This document shows, in pieces, positions 27,266 to 37,432 of a DNA stretch of 61,426 nt; the first letter of the stretch is position 1, and each line of letters begins with the position of its first letter. Below the pieces are notes generated by a model, which worked only from the letters and a program-made list of their open reading frames with translations, had not been told where the DNA came from and ran no database searches. The DNA lies in contig JAJQAZ010000187.1 in NCBI GenBank assembly GCA_021203545.1, forward strand, positions 1-61,426, in the 5' to 3' direction. The stretch is from Tannerellaceae bacterium. GTDB taxonomy: Bacteria > Bacteroidota > Bacteroidia > Bacteroidales > Tannerellaceae. The position numbers were made by a program, and so were the translations under genes.

Positions 27266-28132
27266 ATGACATTTTCATTGGAAGTAGACCATTCTATTTG
27301 TATTAAATGCAGTAAATGCGTCCGGGTATGTCCGGCCGCTATTTTTGTGCAGCCAACTCCCACTTCGGAGGTGGAAGTACATAACCGCGAGAATTGCATT
27401 GAGTGTGGCCATTGTGCGGCGGTTTGTCCTACCGGTGCGGTAAAACATTCGGAGTTTCCACCGGAGAAGGTTTTTCCGGTAGACAGAAGCGAACTACCCA
27501 CGCCGGAACAACTATTGCTGTTGATCCGTTCGCGCCGTTCGAACCGGGCTTTTACGGATAAGCCTGTGCCGGATAATTTACTGGAACTTATTGTTGAAGC
27601 TGCTTACCGTGCCCCTACGGCCAGTAATAAACATGAACTGGAATTTACACTGGTAACTGATCCGGAAAAACTCCGGCTGATCATTCAGTATACGGCCGAT
27701 GTATTTGAAGAAAAAATAAAAAATATACAGCGGCCGGTAGTAAAAAGTGTTGTCAGCCGTATGAGTCCGGCTCTCTATAAAATGGCTGACCGCCTGGGAG
27801 GATTGATCCGGATGGTACGGGAAGGAAAAGACCCTATCCTGCGGAACGCAACAGCAGCTCTTTTTATCCATACTTCTGCCGAACATAGTTATTACGGAAA
27901 AATGGATGCCAATCTGGCTTACCAGAATGGTTCGTTAATGGCCGAGAGTCTGGGAGTAAGCCAGTTTTATACCGGCTTTGTATGCCGTGCGATAGATGAA
28001 GATAAAAAAAGGCGCTTCAATGAACTACTGGGTATCGAAGGGAAGATACATGCCGGTATGGGATTAGGGATGCCGGCCTTTAAATTTCCTAATTATATAG
28101 ACCGCAAAGAAATCGTATTCCGGAAGATTTAA
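27266..28132 (+). CDS. Ferredoxin-nitroreductase fusion protein
   Basis: This is a 288-residue cytosolic redox protein. Residues 1-70 form a two-cluster ferredoxin with CIKCSKCVRVCP and CIECGHCAAVCP, each providing four cysteines for a 4Fe-4S centre. Residues about 85-288 are an FMN-binding nitroreductase fold, with the entry motif RRSNRAFTDKPVP and EAAYRAPTASNKH. Such fusions pass electrons from ferredoxin clusters to FMN; the natural substrate is not known. The gene lies between paralogues B and C of the small helical family, so those proteins may be partners or regulators, which is inference. The frame is intact. Confidence 0.88.
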   Translation: MTFSLEVDHSICIKCSKCVRVCPAAIFVQPTPTSEVEVHNRENCIECGHCAAVCPTGAVKHSEFPPEKVFPVDRSELPTPEQLLLLIRSRRSNRAFTDKPVPDNLLELIVEAAYRAPTASNKHELEFTLVTDPEKLRLIIQYTADVFEEKIKNIQRPVVKSVVSRMSPALYKMADRLGGLIRMVREGKDPILRNATAALFIHTSAEHSYYGKMDANLAYQNGSLMAESLGVSQFYTGFVCRAIDEDKKRRFNELLGIEGKIHAGMGLGMPAFKFPNYIDRKEIVFRKI

Positions 28133-28180
28133 TAAACCGATAGAGGTGCCTGCTTGTTTATCAGATAAACAGTTTGCTAT

Positions 28181-28408
28181 ATGACAATAGAAGAATTGGA
28201 TATTCTGGCAGGTTACCTGTATGCCGAAGCTGAACAGGGTGCTCCATTAGTAAAACATCCGGAGCGGAAAGAGTGGATGGCCGGAAAGATAAAGGAGGCC
28301 ATTCACCATAATAATGCGCTTTTACTTGTACTGCTTGCTTGCGAAAATACCGATCAGGTACTTGACCGGCTGGGGAGCGATTACCGCAAACTGCAACGTC
28401 AATCCTGA
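28181..28408 (+). CDS. Small helical protein, paralogue C
   Basis: This 75-residue protein begins MTIEELDILAGYLYAEAEQ and continues HPERKEWMAGKIKEAIHH and TDQVLDRLGSDYRKL. It is the third member of the family, most like paralogue B in the centre and most like A at the N-terminus. It follows the ferredoxin-nitroreductase gene by 48 bp. Its last ten bases overlap the end of the convergent WYL gene. The function is unknown. Confidence 0.75.
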   Translation: MTIEELDILAGYLYAEAEQGAPLVKHPERKEWMAGKIKEAIHHNNALLLVLLACENTDQVLDRLGSDYRKLQRQS

Positions 28409-29430
28409 TTGTCCGGGTCTGTATATCTGCGGTTGGCTCTCCTGAATTTATGAGCCATTGCATCAACCAGAGAGGGAGGAGATAATACCCTGATGGTATC
28501 GGCAAATCCGAGCAACTCCCGTTGCAGTTCAGGATTGATTACTACCTCTATTTCAAAAATAACCGAACCGTTTTCTTTCCGTTCTATCACCTGCTGGCTT
28601 TTATGGAACGGCTTGGTCTCTACATAGGGGGCATTGCAACGGTCCACTTCGAAGCGTACTTTACCGGCTTGTTGGGTCAACGTTTTGGTTACTCCTATTA
28701 CATTGTCGAAGAAAGTAGCCGGATCAAACAAGTCATTTTCCCGGTATCGTTCCCCTGCAAGCGGATTGACCCGTATAATGCGGTCGAGAGCCAGATTCTG
28801 CAGACTGTTTGTCTCTTTCCGGTTACCAAACACAAACCAACGGTTGCGGTATTCTTTCAACAGGTAAGGATAAAAAATAAACAGGGAGGCCGAACGGGCC
28901 CGGAACGAATGGTATTTCATTTCCAACGGTTGCTTATTTACAATAGCGTGGTAGATTGTGTCCAGATGTCCCAATCCTTTTAGATTTTCGTTTTTTTCGA
29001 AATCAATTACCGGAATGGTTTGCTGCCGGACAGACGTTACATGATCTTCGAGCCGGTTTACAATATCGCCCATTTCCGAGAAATAGGAGAAGCCTTTAAA
29101 CTGGCGCAATACCTCTACCGCTTCAGACATTGTTCGTAAATCCTGTTCAGTAAGGGGAGTGTTGGTTATGCTGTAATCCGGATTTTCATACCGGTAATAT
29201 TTCCCTTCGTATACCACAATAGGAGCGTTGTATCCCAGTTTTTCGCTACGCATCATCTGGATATCGAGCTGGATGGTTCGTTTACTGATGCCTTTGGCAA
29301 TTCCTTCATATTCATACAAGGCATCCGAACAGGCATCAATCAGATCTTCCAGTGTCCAGCGCCGGAAACGGTTGCGCAGTCAGGTGTCGATTGTTTTATA
29401 ACGGATCAAAGCATTCCGGTTAACCGGCAT
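28399..29430 (-). pseudogene. WYL-domain transcription regulator with premature stop
   Basis: This encodes a regulator with an N-terminal winged HTH and a C-terminal WYL ligand-binding domain. The intact reading would be 343 residues, starting MPVNRNALIRYKTIDT at 29430. Codon 17 is TGA (29380-29382), and the same frame continues LRNRFRRWTLEDLIDACS and SKRTIQLDIQMM, which is the HTH. The WYL part includes MKYHSFRARSASLFIFYPYLL and NRWFVFGNRK. The stop falls inside the DNA-binding domain, so any reinitiated product would lack part of it. The lesion is a substitution, not a frameshift. The gene is divergent from rtcB, which it probably controlled. Confidence 0.85.
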
Positions 29431-29484
29431 ATTGTTTTTATTTTTACGGTTGATTTATTTTCAAAAATATGAAAAATAATTATT

Positions 29485-29506
29485 ACTGCGCAAAAAAACT
29501 GCGCAA
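29485..29506. promoter_or_regulatory. Direct repeat ACTGCGCAA in the WYL-rtcB divergent region
   Basis: ACTGCGCAA occurs at 29485-29493 and 29498-29506, 13 bp apart, each containing the palindrome TGCGCA. A third copy in the opposite orientation (TTGCGCAGT) lies at 29373-29381, overlapping the nonsense codon of the WYL gene. This is a candidate operator for the WYL regulator at the rtcB promoter. Confidence 0.5.
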
Positions 29507-29548
29507 TGGTACTTTTATTTTGCATCATCAATCAAAATAAACAGAGAT

Positions 29549-30862
29549 ATGATAGCATTAAAAGGAACCTGGAACCAGGATTGTAAAATTTTTATTGACG
29601 AGGTAGAACAGGGAGCAATCGAACTGATCCGTAATATTCTGAATCATGAAGTGTCAGCCGGTGTACCGGTACGTATTATGCCGGATACGCATATAGGAAA
29701 AGGTATTGTAATCGGGTTTACTATGCCGGTTACCCGCATGGTGAATCCTAACTACATCGGAGTGGATATTGGTTGTTCGGTTACTACTCACCGGTTGAAT
29801 AAACGTATCGACGAAGCACTTTTTCCAACGCTCGACCATGCGATACGCCGTTCGGTTCCTATGGGAAAACATATCCGGAAAGAGAAAACGTTTAACGGTA
29901 GTTGGGTAGAACCCTATTTTGAGTCTGTGAACGAATCAATTCGTTTGTTTCAGGAAGAGTGGAAAAAACGTTTCGGCGAAAAGAAACCGGCTATCCATGT
30001 GGACCGTTCTTATATTGCAGAACTTTGTAAAAAAATAAAGATAGGAGAGAATAAATTTTATTTCTCTGTGGGAACACTGGGAGGAGGTAACCATTTCATT
30101 GAAATAGGCGAATCTGTTACCAGCGGTGCCCATTACCTGACCATTCATTCCGGTTCACGGCATTTCGGATTGAAAGTATGTACTTATCATGCGGATAAAA
30201 TGAAAAGTATTAAATTCCTGCCGGAAACCTACCAGCAGGAGTTTGACGAAATTATCCGTACTACGTCTCCGCGAAGTGATATTCCGGAACGACTGGCCGC
30301 GTTAAAAGAGAAATATGGGGTGGGAGCCAAAGAACATCTGCTTGAAGGAGATGATATGTACGAATACCTTATTGATATGATCATCGCGCAAATATATGCT
30401 CGTTTTAACCACCAGGTAATGTCCGAAGCTATCTTTAAAGATTTGGGAGAAGAATATGAAGCGGTAGAATCCATTTACTCAATGCATAATTTTATAGATA
30501 CAGCAGACTGGATTATCCGGAAAGGAGCTATCCGTTCCTATGAAGGAGAGAAGATGGTGATTCCGTTTAACATGCGCGACGGGATCCTGATCTGCGAAGG
30601 AAAGAGTAATCCGGACTGGAACTGTTCGGCACCTCACGGAGCCGGCCGGGTACTGGCACGCGGACAGGCTTTCCGTACTCTGAGTATGGAACAGTTCACC
30701 CGTGAAATGGAAGGCATCTATTCGTCCTCCGTATGCCGTTCCACTCTGGACGAATCTCCGATGGCTTATAAAGACAAACAACTCATTATGGATGCCATAC
30801 AGGATACAGCTGTTATTATCGACTCTGTGAAACCGGTTTTTAATATCAAATCCCTGAATTAA
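29549..30862 (+). CDS. rtcB: RNA ligase RtcB
   Basis: This 437-residue RtcB-family ligase joins RNA 2',3'-cyclic phosphate or 3'-phosphate ends to 5'-hydroxyl ends using GTP and Mn. Family motifs are present: MPDTHIGKG, the metal-binding Cys in GVDIGCS, GTLGGGNHFIEIGE, TIHSGSRHFG, MHNFID, and APHGAGRVLAR with the histidine that becomes guanylylated. DESPMAYKD near the end is also typical. GVDIGCS has Ser where many members have Gly. It is divergent from the WYL regulator. No archease or rtcA gene is nearby. The frame is intact. It likely acts in RNA repair. Confidence 0.93.
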   Translation: MIALKGTWNQDCKIFIDEVEQGAIELIRNILNHEVSAGVPVRIMPDTHIGKGIVIGFTMPVTRMVNPNYIGVDIGCSVTTHRLNKRIDEALFPTLDHAIRRSVPMGKHIRKEKTFNGSWVEPYFESVNESIRLFQEEWKKRFGEKKPAIHVDRSYIAELCKKIKIGENKFYFSVGTLGGGNHFIEIGESVTSGAHYLTIHSGSRHFGLKVCTYHADKMKSIKFLPETYQQEFDEIIRTTSPRSDIPERLAALKEKYGVGAKEHLLEGDDMYEYLIDMIIAQIYARFNHQVMSEAIFKDLGEEYEAVESIYSMHNFIDTADWIIRKGAIRSYEGEKMVIPFNMRDGILICEGKSNPDWNCSAPHGAGRVLARGQAFRTLSMEQFTREMEGIYSSSVCRSTLDESPMAYKDKQLIMDAIQDTAVIIDSVKPVFNIKSLN

Positions 30863-30924
30863 GAAAGAAAATAAAATGAGGGTTTATAACCGGTAGTAGC
30901 CAGAAGATACTATTTGGTTTGGAT

Positions 30925-31998
30925 TTACAAAGTATCGAACGGGATTTCGAGTTGGATGAAGCGGGGGGATTCGATTTCTTTGGGGTTGCTGATGGAGAGG
31001 CCCATGAGGCGGATGCCTTTTGACAGGTCTTCTACCAATGCCATGAGTTCGGTGGCTGTTTCCCAGAAAATTGTGTAATCGTCTACAAATTGTGAAAGGG
31101 TACGGCTGCGTGTGATCTGTTCAAAGTCCGAGAATTTTATTTTTAGTGTTACTGTGCGTCCGTAGAAATTTTTGGCGGTAACACGTTCCCAAACTGTGTC
31201 GGCAACCTCTTTTAGTTCTGCCATTAGCTCTTTTCTGTTGGTCAGGTCTGTCAGGAATGTGTTTTCTGCTCCCAGGGATTTACGAATGTGTTCCGGTACA
31301 ACCGGACGATTGTCAATACCCCGGGCATTCTGGTAATAAATGTGTCCGGCTTTGCCGAATAGCCGTGTCAGGTCTTCTTCTGTGAAGTTCCGCAGGTCGC
31401 GCCCGAAATGAATACCTAAGCGGTGCATTTTATCCGCGGTTACTTTTCCAACGCCATAAAATTGTTCAATGGGTTGTTTGGCCAGAAACTCTCCGGCCTC
31501 TTTTTCAAGAACTACGAATAATCCGTCCGGTTTATTGTAGTCGGATGCCATTTTCGCAAGGAATTTGTTGACTGATATCCCGGCCGAAGCTGTAAGGCCG
31601 GTTTCCTGTTTGATCCGTTGTTTGATCTCTTTGGCGATCAGGGTTGCCGAGGGTAACTGTTTGTGGTTTACCGTTACATCCAGATAGGCTTCATCCAGTG
31701 ATAACGGTTCTACCAGGTCGGTATATTCCAGAAATATATCCATGATTTGCCGGGATACGGCTCTGTATACATCGAAACGGGCTTTTACAAATAACAGATG
31801 GGGACATTTTTTTAAGGCTGTCCGTGAAGGCATGGCCGAACGTACTCCGTATTTGCGGGCTTCGTAACTGGCGGCTGCCACTACGCCCCGGTCGCCGGAA
31901 TAGCCTACCGCCAGCGGCCGCCCCCGGTATTGTGGGTTATCCCGCTGCTCGATCGAGGCATAAAACGCATCCATGTCAATATGTATAATCTTTCGCAT
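30925..31998 (-). CDS. dinB: DNA polymerase IV (DinB)
   Basis: This 357-residue Y-family translesion polymerase has the catalytic metal-binding motifs HIDMDAFYASIEQ at the N-terminus and PLSLDEAYLDV near residue 105. GVVAAASYEARKYGVRSAMP and the HhH region FYGVGKVTADKMHRLGI are also typical. The little-finger domain runs to the end (FEQITRSRTLSQF). Start is the ATG at 31998, which begins MRKIIHIDMDAFYAS; an in-frame start 15 bases upstream is less likely. A TACCTTTG element (minus strand, 32011-32018) is close upstream. It is divergent from thrS. The frame is intact. Confidence 0.93.
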   Translation of the reverse strand: MRKIIHIDMDAFYASIEQRDNPQYRGRPLAVGYSGDRGVVAAASYEARKYGVRSAMPSRTALKKCPHLLFVKARFDVYRAVSRQIMDIFLEYTDLVEPLSLDEAYLDVTVNHKQLPSATLIAKEIKQRIKQETGLTASAGISVNKFLAKMASDYNKPDGLFVVLEKEAGEFLAKQPIEQFYGVGKVTADKMHRLGIHFGRDLRNFTEEDLTRLFGKAGHIYYQNARGIDNRPVVPEHIRKSLGAENTFLTDLTNRKELMAELKEVADTVWERVTAKNFYGRTVTLKIKFSDFEQITRSRTLSQFVDDYTIFWETATELMALVEDLSKGIRLMGLSISNPKEIESPRFIQLEIPFDTL

Positions 31999-32060
31999 AG
32001 CCAGTAAATACAAAGGTAAAGGTACACATCTTTCCCTTTTTACAAGCGGATTAAGGAAGA

Positions 32061-32092
32061 TTTTTATATGTAAAAAAAGAATTGTAAATTTG
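32061..32092 (+). promoter_or_regulatory. Promoter of thrS operon
   Basis: TAAATTTG at 32085-32092 matches the Bacteroidota -7 consensus TAnnTTTG. A T-rich TTTTT block about 20 bp upstream stands in for the -33 TTTG. The leader to the thrS ATG would be about 35 nt. Confidence 0.6.
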
Positions 32093-32131
32093 CATTCTGA
32101 TTAAAAAATAAGGATTACATCAAAAGAAGTT

Positions 32132-34093
32132 ATGATAAAGATTACATTTCCTGATAATTCCGTAAGAGAGTATGCAAAAGGTACTACCCCTATGCAGATT
32201 GCGGAAAGTATCAGTTCCCGTCTGGCGCAGGAGGTACTGGCTGCCAATGTGAACGGGGAGGTCTGGGACCTAAGCCGTCCGATAGAGGAGGACTCTGCCG
32301 TGAAACTTTTAAAATGGGATGACGAAGAGGGTAAGCATGCTTTCTGGCATTCCAGTGCTCACCTGATGGCAGAAGCCCTGCAGGAACTTTATCCGGGTAT
32401 TAAATTCGGTATGGGTCCGGCTATTGAGAATGGATTCTATTACGATGTGGACCCGGGCGAAGGTGTTACTATTAAGGAAGGCGATTTCCCGGCTATCGAA
32501 GCCAAAATGCAGGAGTTGGTGGCGCGTAAGGAAGCGATCTGCCGCCAGAGCATTTCCAAGGAAGATGCACTTACTCTGTTTGGTGAGAGGGGGGAAGTAT
32601 ATAAAACAGAATTGATCAGTGAGTTGGAAGACGGCCATATTACTACTTATTCGCAGGGTGGGTTTACCGACCTGTGCCGTGGGCCGCACCTTCCGAATAC
32701 ATCTTATATAAAGGCTGTTAAGGTGTTGAGCGTAGCCGGTGCTTACTGGCGGGGTGATGAGAAAAGAAAACAGCTGGTACGTTTGTATGGGATTACTTTC
32801 CCGAAAAAGAAGATGCTGGATGAATATCTGGTTCTGCTGGAAGAGGCCAAAAAACGTGACCACCGTAAGATCGGTAAAGAGCTGGAATTGTTTACATTCT
32901 CGCAATCTGTGGGAGCCGGATTACCCCTGTGGCTACCCCGTGGTACCCAATTGCGGATGAGACTGGAAGAGTTTCTGAAACGTATCCAGAAGAAGTATGG
33001 TTACCAGCAGGTGATAACACCGCATATCGGGGCCAAACAATTGTATGTAACTTCCGGGCACTATGAGAAGTACGGAAAGGATTCGTTCCAGCCAATCCAT
33101 ACACCACAGGAAGGGGAGGAATTTCTGTTAAAACCGATGAACTGTCCTCACCACTGTGAGATATTCAAGGCATTTCCACGTTCGTATAAAGACCTGCCAC
33201 TCCGTTTTGCTGAGTTTGGTACGGTATACCGGTATGAACAAAGTGGCGAGTTACACGGTTTAACGCGTGTACGCGGTTTTACACAGGATGATGCCCACCT
33301 GTTTTGCCGTCCGGACCAGTTGAAAGATGAGTTCCTGAAAGTAATGGATATTATTTTTATTATTTTTGAGGCACTTGATTTTGAGAATTTCGAAGCACAG
33401 ATTTCGCTGCGTGACCCTGAGAACAGGGAAAAATATATCGGTTCGGATGAAAATTGGGATAAAGCGGAACAGGCAATTATCGAAGCCTGCCAGGAAAAAG
33501 GATTAAAAGCGCGCATTGAATTAGGTGAAGCTGCTTTCTATGGTCCTAAACTGGACTTTATGGTGAAAGATGCGCTGGGCCGCCGCTGGCAGTTGGGAAC
33601 AATCCAGGTGGATTATAACCTGCCGGAACGATTCGATCTTGAATATACCGGCGATGATAATAAAAAGCACCGTCCTGTTATGATACACCGCGCGCCATTC
33701 GGTTCGATGGAACGCTTTGTCGCAGTGCTGATTGAGCATACCGCAGGTAAATTCCCGTTGTGGCTTACGCCTGACCAGGTTTCTATTATGCCTATCAGTG
33801 AGAAGTATAACGATTATGCCTGGCAGATTGCCCGTGAACTGGAGGAGCAGGATATCCGCGTAATTGTGGATGACCGGAACGAAAAGATCGGGCGTAAAAT
33901 ACGTGATAATGAGTTGAAACGTATCCCTTATATGCTGATTGTTGGAGAGAAAGAGGCGGAAAATAATGAAGTTTCTGTAAGAAAACAGGGTGAAGGTGAT
34001 AAAGGTTCGATGAAAATTGCTACATTTGCAGCGCTTTTAAATGATGAAGTCGAGGAAATGATGAATCGTTGGCGGAATAAACAGAAAAATTAA
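32132..34093 (+). CDS. thrS: Threonyl-tRNA synthetase
   Basis: This 653-residue class II synthetase charges tRNA-Thr. In order it has a TGS domain (residues 1-62, [19 protein letters not shown]), a second editing-type domain ([17 protein letters not shown]), the catalytic core and an anticodon-binding domain (about 545-645). The zinc ligands are visible in [10 protein letters not shown], in DDAHLFCRP and in [12 protein letters not shown]. It is the first gene of the thrS-infC-rpmI-rplT operon. The frame is intact and of normal length. Confidence 0.97.
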   Translation: MIKITFPDNSVREYAKGTTPMQIAESISSRLAQEVLAANVNGEVWDLSRPIEEDSAVKLLKWDDEEGKHAFWHSSAHLMAEALQELYPGIKFGMGPAIENGFYYDVDPGEGVTIKEGDFPAIEAKMQELVARKEAICRQSISKEDALTLFGERGEVYKTELISELEDGHITTYSQGGFTDLCRGPHLPNTSYIKAVKVLSVAGAYWRGDEKRKQLVRLYGITFPKKKMLDEYLVLLEEAKKRDHRKIGKELELFTFSQSVGAGLPLWLPRGTQLRMRLEEFLKRIQKKYGYQQVITPHIGAKQLYVTSGHYEKYGKDSFQPIHTPQEGEEFLLKPMNCPHHCEIFKAFPRSYKDLPLRFAEFGTVYRYEQSGELHGLTRVRGFTQDDAHLFCRPDQLKDEFLKVMDIIFIIFEALDFENFEAQISLRDPENREKYIGSDENWDKAEQAIIEACQEKGLKARIELGEAAFYGPKLDFMVKDALGRRWQLGTIQVDYNLPERFDLEYTGDDNKKHRPVMIHRAPFGSMERFVAVLIEHTAGKFPLWLTPDQVSIMPISEKYNDYAWQIARELEEQDIRVIVDDRNEKIGRKIRDNELKRIPYMLIVGEKEAENNEVSVRKQGEGDKGSMKIATFAALLNDEVEEMMNRWRNKQKN

Positions 34094-34123
34094 TTAAAAA
34101 AACGAGGAGAATAAATCTTTTTA

Positions 34124-34741
34124 ATGAAGAAAGACAACCTAAAAGACCAGTACAGAATCAATGACCGCATCCGTGTGCGTGAGGTTCGTTTAGTTGGTGA
34201 TGATGTAGAGCCGGGTGTATATTCAACCCAGGAAGCTTTACGGATAGCTGAAAGCCAGGGGTTAGACCTGGTAGAGATTTCACCGAATGCTGCTCCCCCC
34301 GTTTGTAGAGTAACCGATTTTCAGAAATTCCTCTATCAACAGAGAAAGCGTCAGAAAGAACAGAAAGCAAAGTCTGTAAAAGTGGTGGTGAAAGAGATCT
34401 GGTTCGGGCCTCAAACAGACGACCACGATTATAACTTTAAGTTGAAGCATGCCAAAGGATTCCTTGAAGAAGGTGCAAAAGTGAAAGCTTATGTATTCTT
34501 TAAAGGACGTTCTATCCTGTTCAAGGAGCAGGGAGAGGTATTGTTGCTTCGCTTTGCCAATGATCTGGAAGATTACGGAAAGGTAGAACAGTTACCGGTT
34601 TTGGAAGGTAAACGAATGATTATCATGCTTTCTCCCAAGAAAGCTCCTACGGCTGCTGCGAAACCACAACCCGTTAAAAAAATTGTCCTGCCTCCGAAAC
34701 CTAAGACAGAGCAGGAAGCGGAAAAAACGGAAGAACAATAA
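34124..34741 (+). CDS. infC: Translation initiation factor IF-3
   Basis: This 205-residue initiation factor prevents premature subunit joining. The N-domain ([19 protein letters not shown]) and C-domain ([29 protein letters not shown]) are clear. A basic and acidic tail from about residue 170 is longer than in E. coli, as often seen in Bacteroidota. It starts with ATG and not the rare AUU codon used in enterobacteria. It lies 30 bp after thrS. Confidence 0.96.
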   Translation: MKKDNLKDQYRINDRIRVREVRLVGDDVEPGVYSTQEALRIAESQGLDLVEISPNAAPPVCRVTDFQKFLYQQRKRQKEQKAKSVKVVVKEIWFGPQTDDHDYNFKLKHAKGFLEEGAKVKAYVFFKGRSILFKEQGEVLLLRFANDLEDYGKVEQLPVLEGKRMIIMLSPKKAPTAAAKPQPVKKIVLPPKPKTEQEAEKTEEQ

Positions 34742-34796
34742 AAATCGCGTGCAGAAGCACGATGATATATTTAATAATTAAAAACAAATTTGGAAA

Positions 34797-34994
34797 ATGC
34801 CTAAGATGAAGACTAATTCCGGTGCCAAAAAGAGGTTCGCCCTTACCGGAACAGGTAAAATCAAGAGAAAACATGCTTTTAAAAGTCACATTCTGACAAA
34901 GAAAACTAAAAAGCAGAAAAGAAACCTGACACATACAGGTACTGTGAATGCTGTAGACGTGAACAACGTAAAACAGATGCTTTGTTTGAAGTAA
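34797..34994 (+). CDS. rpmI: 50S ribosomal protein L35
   Basis: This 65-residue basic ribosomal protein starts [20 protein letters not shown] and is rich in Lys. Length and sequence are typical of bL35. It is the third gene of the operon, 55 bp after infC. Confidence 0.97.
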   Translation: MPKMKTNSGAKKRFALTGTGKIKRKHAFKSHILTKKTKKQKRNLTHTGTVNAVDVNNVKQMLCLK

Positions 34995-35101
34995 TCGATT
35001 AAAAGTAACGAGTTTTTTTAGATTTTTATTAACCGAATGTATTTAGCACATAAAGATCACTTGTAAAGAGTGGCGCTAACATTCAAAAACAGATTAGAAT
35101 T

Positions 35102-35446
35102 ATGCCGAGATCAGTAAATCATGTTGCTTCAAGAGCAAAAAGAAAACGGATTTTAAAATTAACGAGAGGTTACTACGGAGCTCGTAAAAATGTATGGACA
35201 GTAGCAAAGAATACCTGGGAAAAAGGTTTGACTTATGCTTTCCGTGACCGTCGTAACAAAAAACGTAACTTCCGCGCCTTGTGGATTCAGCGTATCAACG
35301 CTGCTGCACGTCTGGAAGGTATGTCTTATTCACGCCTGATGGGCGCTTTGCACAAAAACGGTATCGAAATCAACCGTAAAGTGTTGGCCGACCTGGCAGT
35401 GAATCATCCTGAAGCTTTCAAAGCGATCGTAGCGAAAGTAAAATAA
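35102..35446 (+). CDS. rplT: 50S ribosomal protein L20
   Basis: This 114-residue assembly protein of the large subunit reads [20 protein letters not shown], then [18 protein letters not shown] and the C-terminal [20 protein letters not shown]. It is the last gene of the operon, 107 bp after rpmI, and is followed by an intrinsic terminator. In other bacteria L20 represses its own operon; I could not identify its leader target here. Confidence 0.97.
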   Translation: MPRSVNHVASRAKRKRILKLTRGYYGARKNVWTVAKNTWEKGLTYAFRDRRNKKRNFRALWIQRINAAARLEGMSYSRLMGALHKNGIEINRKVLADLAVNHPEAFKAIVAKVK

Positions 35447-35471
35447 GAAGGACGATATAAGATATAAAAGA

Positions 35472-35502
35472 GGTTATTTCCGAAAGGGAGTAGCCTTTTT
35501 TT
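35472..35502 (+). terminator. Intrinsic terminator after rplT
   Basis: GGTTATTTCC, loop GAAA and GGGAGTAGCC form a 10-bp stem including three G-U pairs, followed by seven T. It lies 25 bp past the rplT stop and ends the ribosomal protein operon. Confidence 0.85.
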
Positions 35503-35578
35503 ATTTATTTTAGGTATTTATAGGCACAGATTTAAATCTGCGCCAGTGACGAACCCGGCGATGAAGCAATAAATACTC

Positions 35579-36557
35579 TTATATTTTTATATAGTGTTTT
35601 TGTTCCATGAAGCGGAAGAACATGTATAGGGTGTATTCTATATCGATTCCGTAGTTAGTTTGAGGATCATAATCGATTGCTGATTCATAAATCGTGCTGT
35701 TGTAAACAAGTGGATTTTTACAGCGTGTATTCCAATTAATCACAGATTGCCTGTTTTTCTCTTTCAGCATGTTTTCGGAATAGAATTCTTTAGAGGGTTG
35801 TGAGCAAAGAAAAGTTGTAAATCCGGTATCCGGTACGGTTGCTTCGTAGGTTGTTTTTTCTCTTTTGGTGGTTATTGAAATGATGGAGGGATAATGAGTG
35901 CCGTCTCCCCAGTAATTGGTAGGAGTCATTTTATAAACTTCTATTTTTTCGATATCTTCTGGTTTTAATCCCAGAAAAATACCGGATATGTTACCTTTTC
36001 TTTGTTCTGTATCTACATAGGCTTCTTTGTCGATCCTTATTATTATATTTCCACGGGGATAAGATTTATAAAAAGAGTTTCTTTGTAGTACAATATTATG
36101 AACCGGCCTTTTTGTTTTTATTGTTTGGGGGGTGATGTCCTTTAAATAAATATTCAATACTATCTTTGTTAGTAGCCGGTATTTCATATGCGCCCGATTC
36201 ATCGGTCAATACCCATTTTCCTGTTGTTTTGTTCCTGATGAGTGTTCCATAGGCAGGCGTATTGTTTTGATATCCATCTGCGAGTTGTACTATTCCTTTT
36301 ATTGATTTTACGGGCTTGGTTTTAACTATGATTGTGCCATAGATAGTAGCTATAGAATGTATCCAGGGGATATCGGGAACTTTTTCATGTGTTACGGATA
36401 TAGATTCTATGAGTGTACTGTCAATTTGAAAGAACTCCTTCTTACTGATTGTATCTCCATTTACAACATATGTTATTCGTTTATTTTCTCTGTTTTGTGA
36501 AAAAACAGTCAGATAGCCACACAGTATAATAACAGATAGTATGATTTTATTTCTCAT
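35579..36557 (-). pseudogene. Exported protein with carboxypeptidase-regulatory-like and plug-like parts, frameshifted
   Basis: The product starts MRNKIILSVIILCGYLTVFS, a signal peptide. Then comes a segment about 75-140 reading VKSIKGIVQLADGYQNNTPAYGTLI and VLTDESGAYEIPATN, like a regulatory-domain strand pair. After that, a part reading GIFLGLKPEDIEKIEVYKMTPTNYWGDG resembles the plug of TonB-dependent receptors. The frame breaks in a run of six C on the coding strand (plus-strand G 36127-36132). With five C the two halves join as HPQTIKTKRPVHNIV and the gene is exactly 326 codons. It has no barrel, so it is not a transporter itself. An alternative start is 36578. Function unknown. Confidence 0.65.
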
Positions 36558-36676
36558 TGCAGATGGATTTCTATTCATACCATATCGTTTTAACTAATTC
36601 ATTCAATCTCTAATTTCTTTCAATAGGACATCCAAAGATAATAAAGGTTTACCTAACTTTTTTACTTTTTTTGTAT

Positions 36677-37252
36677 TTAGCACGCCGATGACACTTTTTC
36701 CTCTTTTTTTAGCAATTCAGGTGTTTCTGGAGCGGGGATGATCTCTTCCATCCATTTGGTTCCGATTCTTCCATCGGGGTACTGGATCAGTTCGTGGATA
36801 TTTAATGTGCCACCCCAGTTTACGAGTGTTACCCATCCCGCTATAAGGAAACGTCCATCGCTGATCTCTGTAATAGCCGGAACTCACATTCCGTTGTAGG
36901 GATCAATACCCTCTTTTACGACATCCTGGTAATCTGTTTCTTCTGCTTTCTTTGACCAGAAACGGGTAAATCCCCCTATAACATAATCATAGTTGATCCA
37001 ACGGAAAAAGAATGTACAATCGCCTTCTACAGGAAAGTCCGGATTGATACAGTACCATCCGCCATCTACATCTTCTGATCCCCATGTTCCCCGGGCACCA
37101 TAATTGGCCAGCAACGGCGTTGGCTTCTACCGGTAGTTGTAAAGCCAGGGTGAAGCATATAACTCCAGTTTTATTTGCTTTTCCTAAGCAAAAATCATTA
37201 TACAAAATGTTTCAAGAATGAGGATTCCGAAAAAGGCTAACGTTCTTTTCAT
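36677..37252 (-). pseudogene. Remnant of exported glycosidase-like protein with three in-frame stops
   Basis: A single frame of 192 codons runs from ATG 37252 (MKRTLAFFGILILETFCIMIFA, a signal peptide) to TAA at 36677. It holds TAG at codon 23, TAG at codon 42 and TGA at about codon 123 (near 36885). Between the stops it reads as normal protein: NYGARGTWGSEDVDGGWYC, YDYVIGGFTRFW, then after the TGA VPAITEISDGRFLIAGW and ELIQYPDGRIGTKWMEE. The wording resembles the propeller of GH32/GH43-type glycosidases, but the protein is too short for a full domain. The likely original codons are CAG, CAG and TGG, all transitions. There is no frameshift, so this looks like true decay. Confidence 0.6.
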
Positions 37253-37432
37253 GAGAATGAAATGTTATCTATTATGTAAATGTATGGTTATTATATTACA
37301 TATCTTTTTTATAATAGCATGCTTGAACCTATATTTGATAAATACATTGTATATAAAGATGGAAAAAGAATTGGGTTTTATTTAAGTTTCAGAAAAAATT
37401 CAATTTGTATTGTATAGGGGTTTTCCTATGGA

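Noticed and set aside
32132-35446. Frameshift search in thrS-infC-rpmI-rplT
   Set aside because: All four genes are full length and in frame, so no lesion is reported there.
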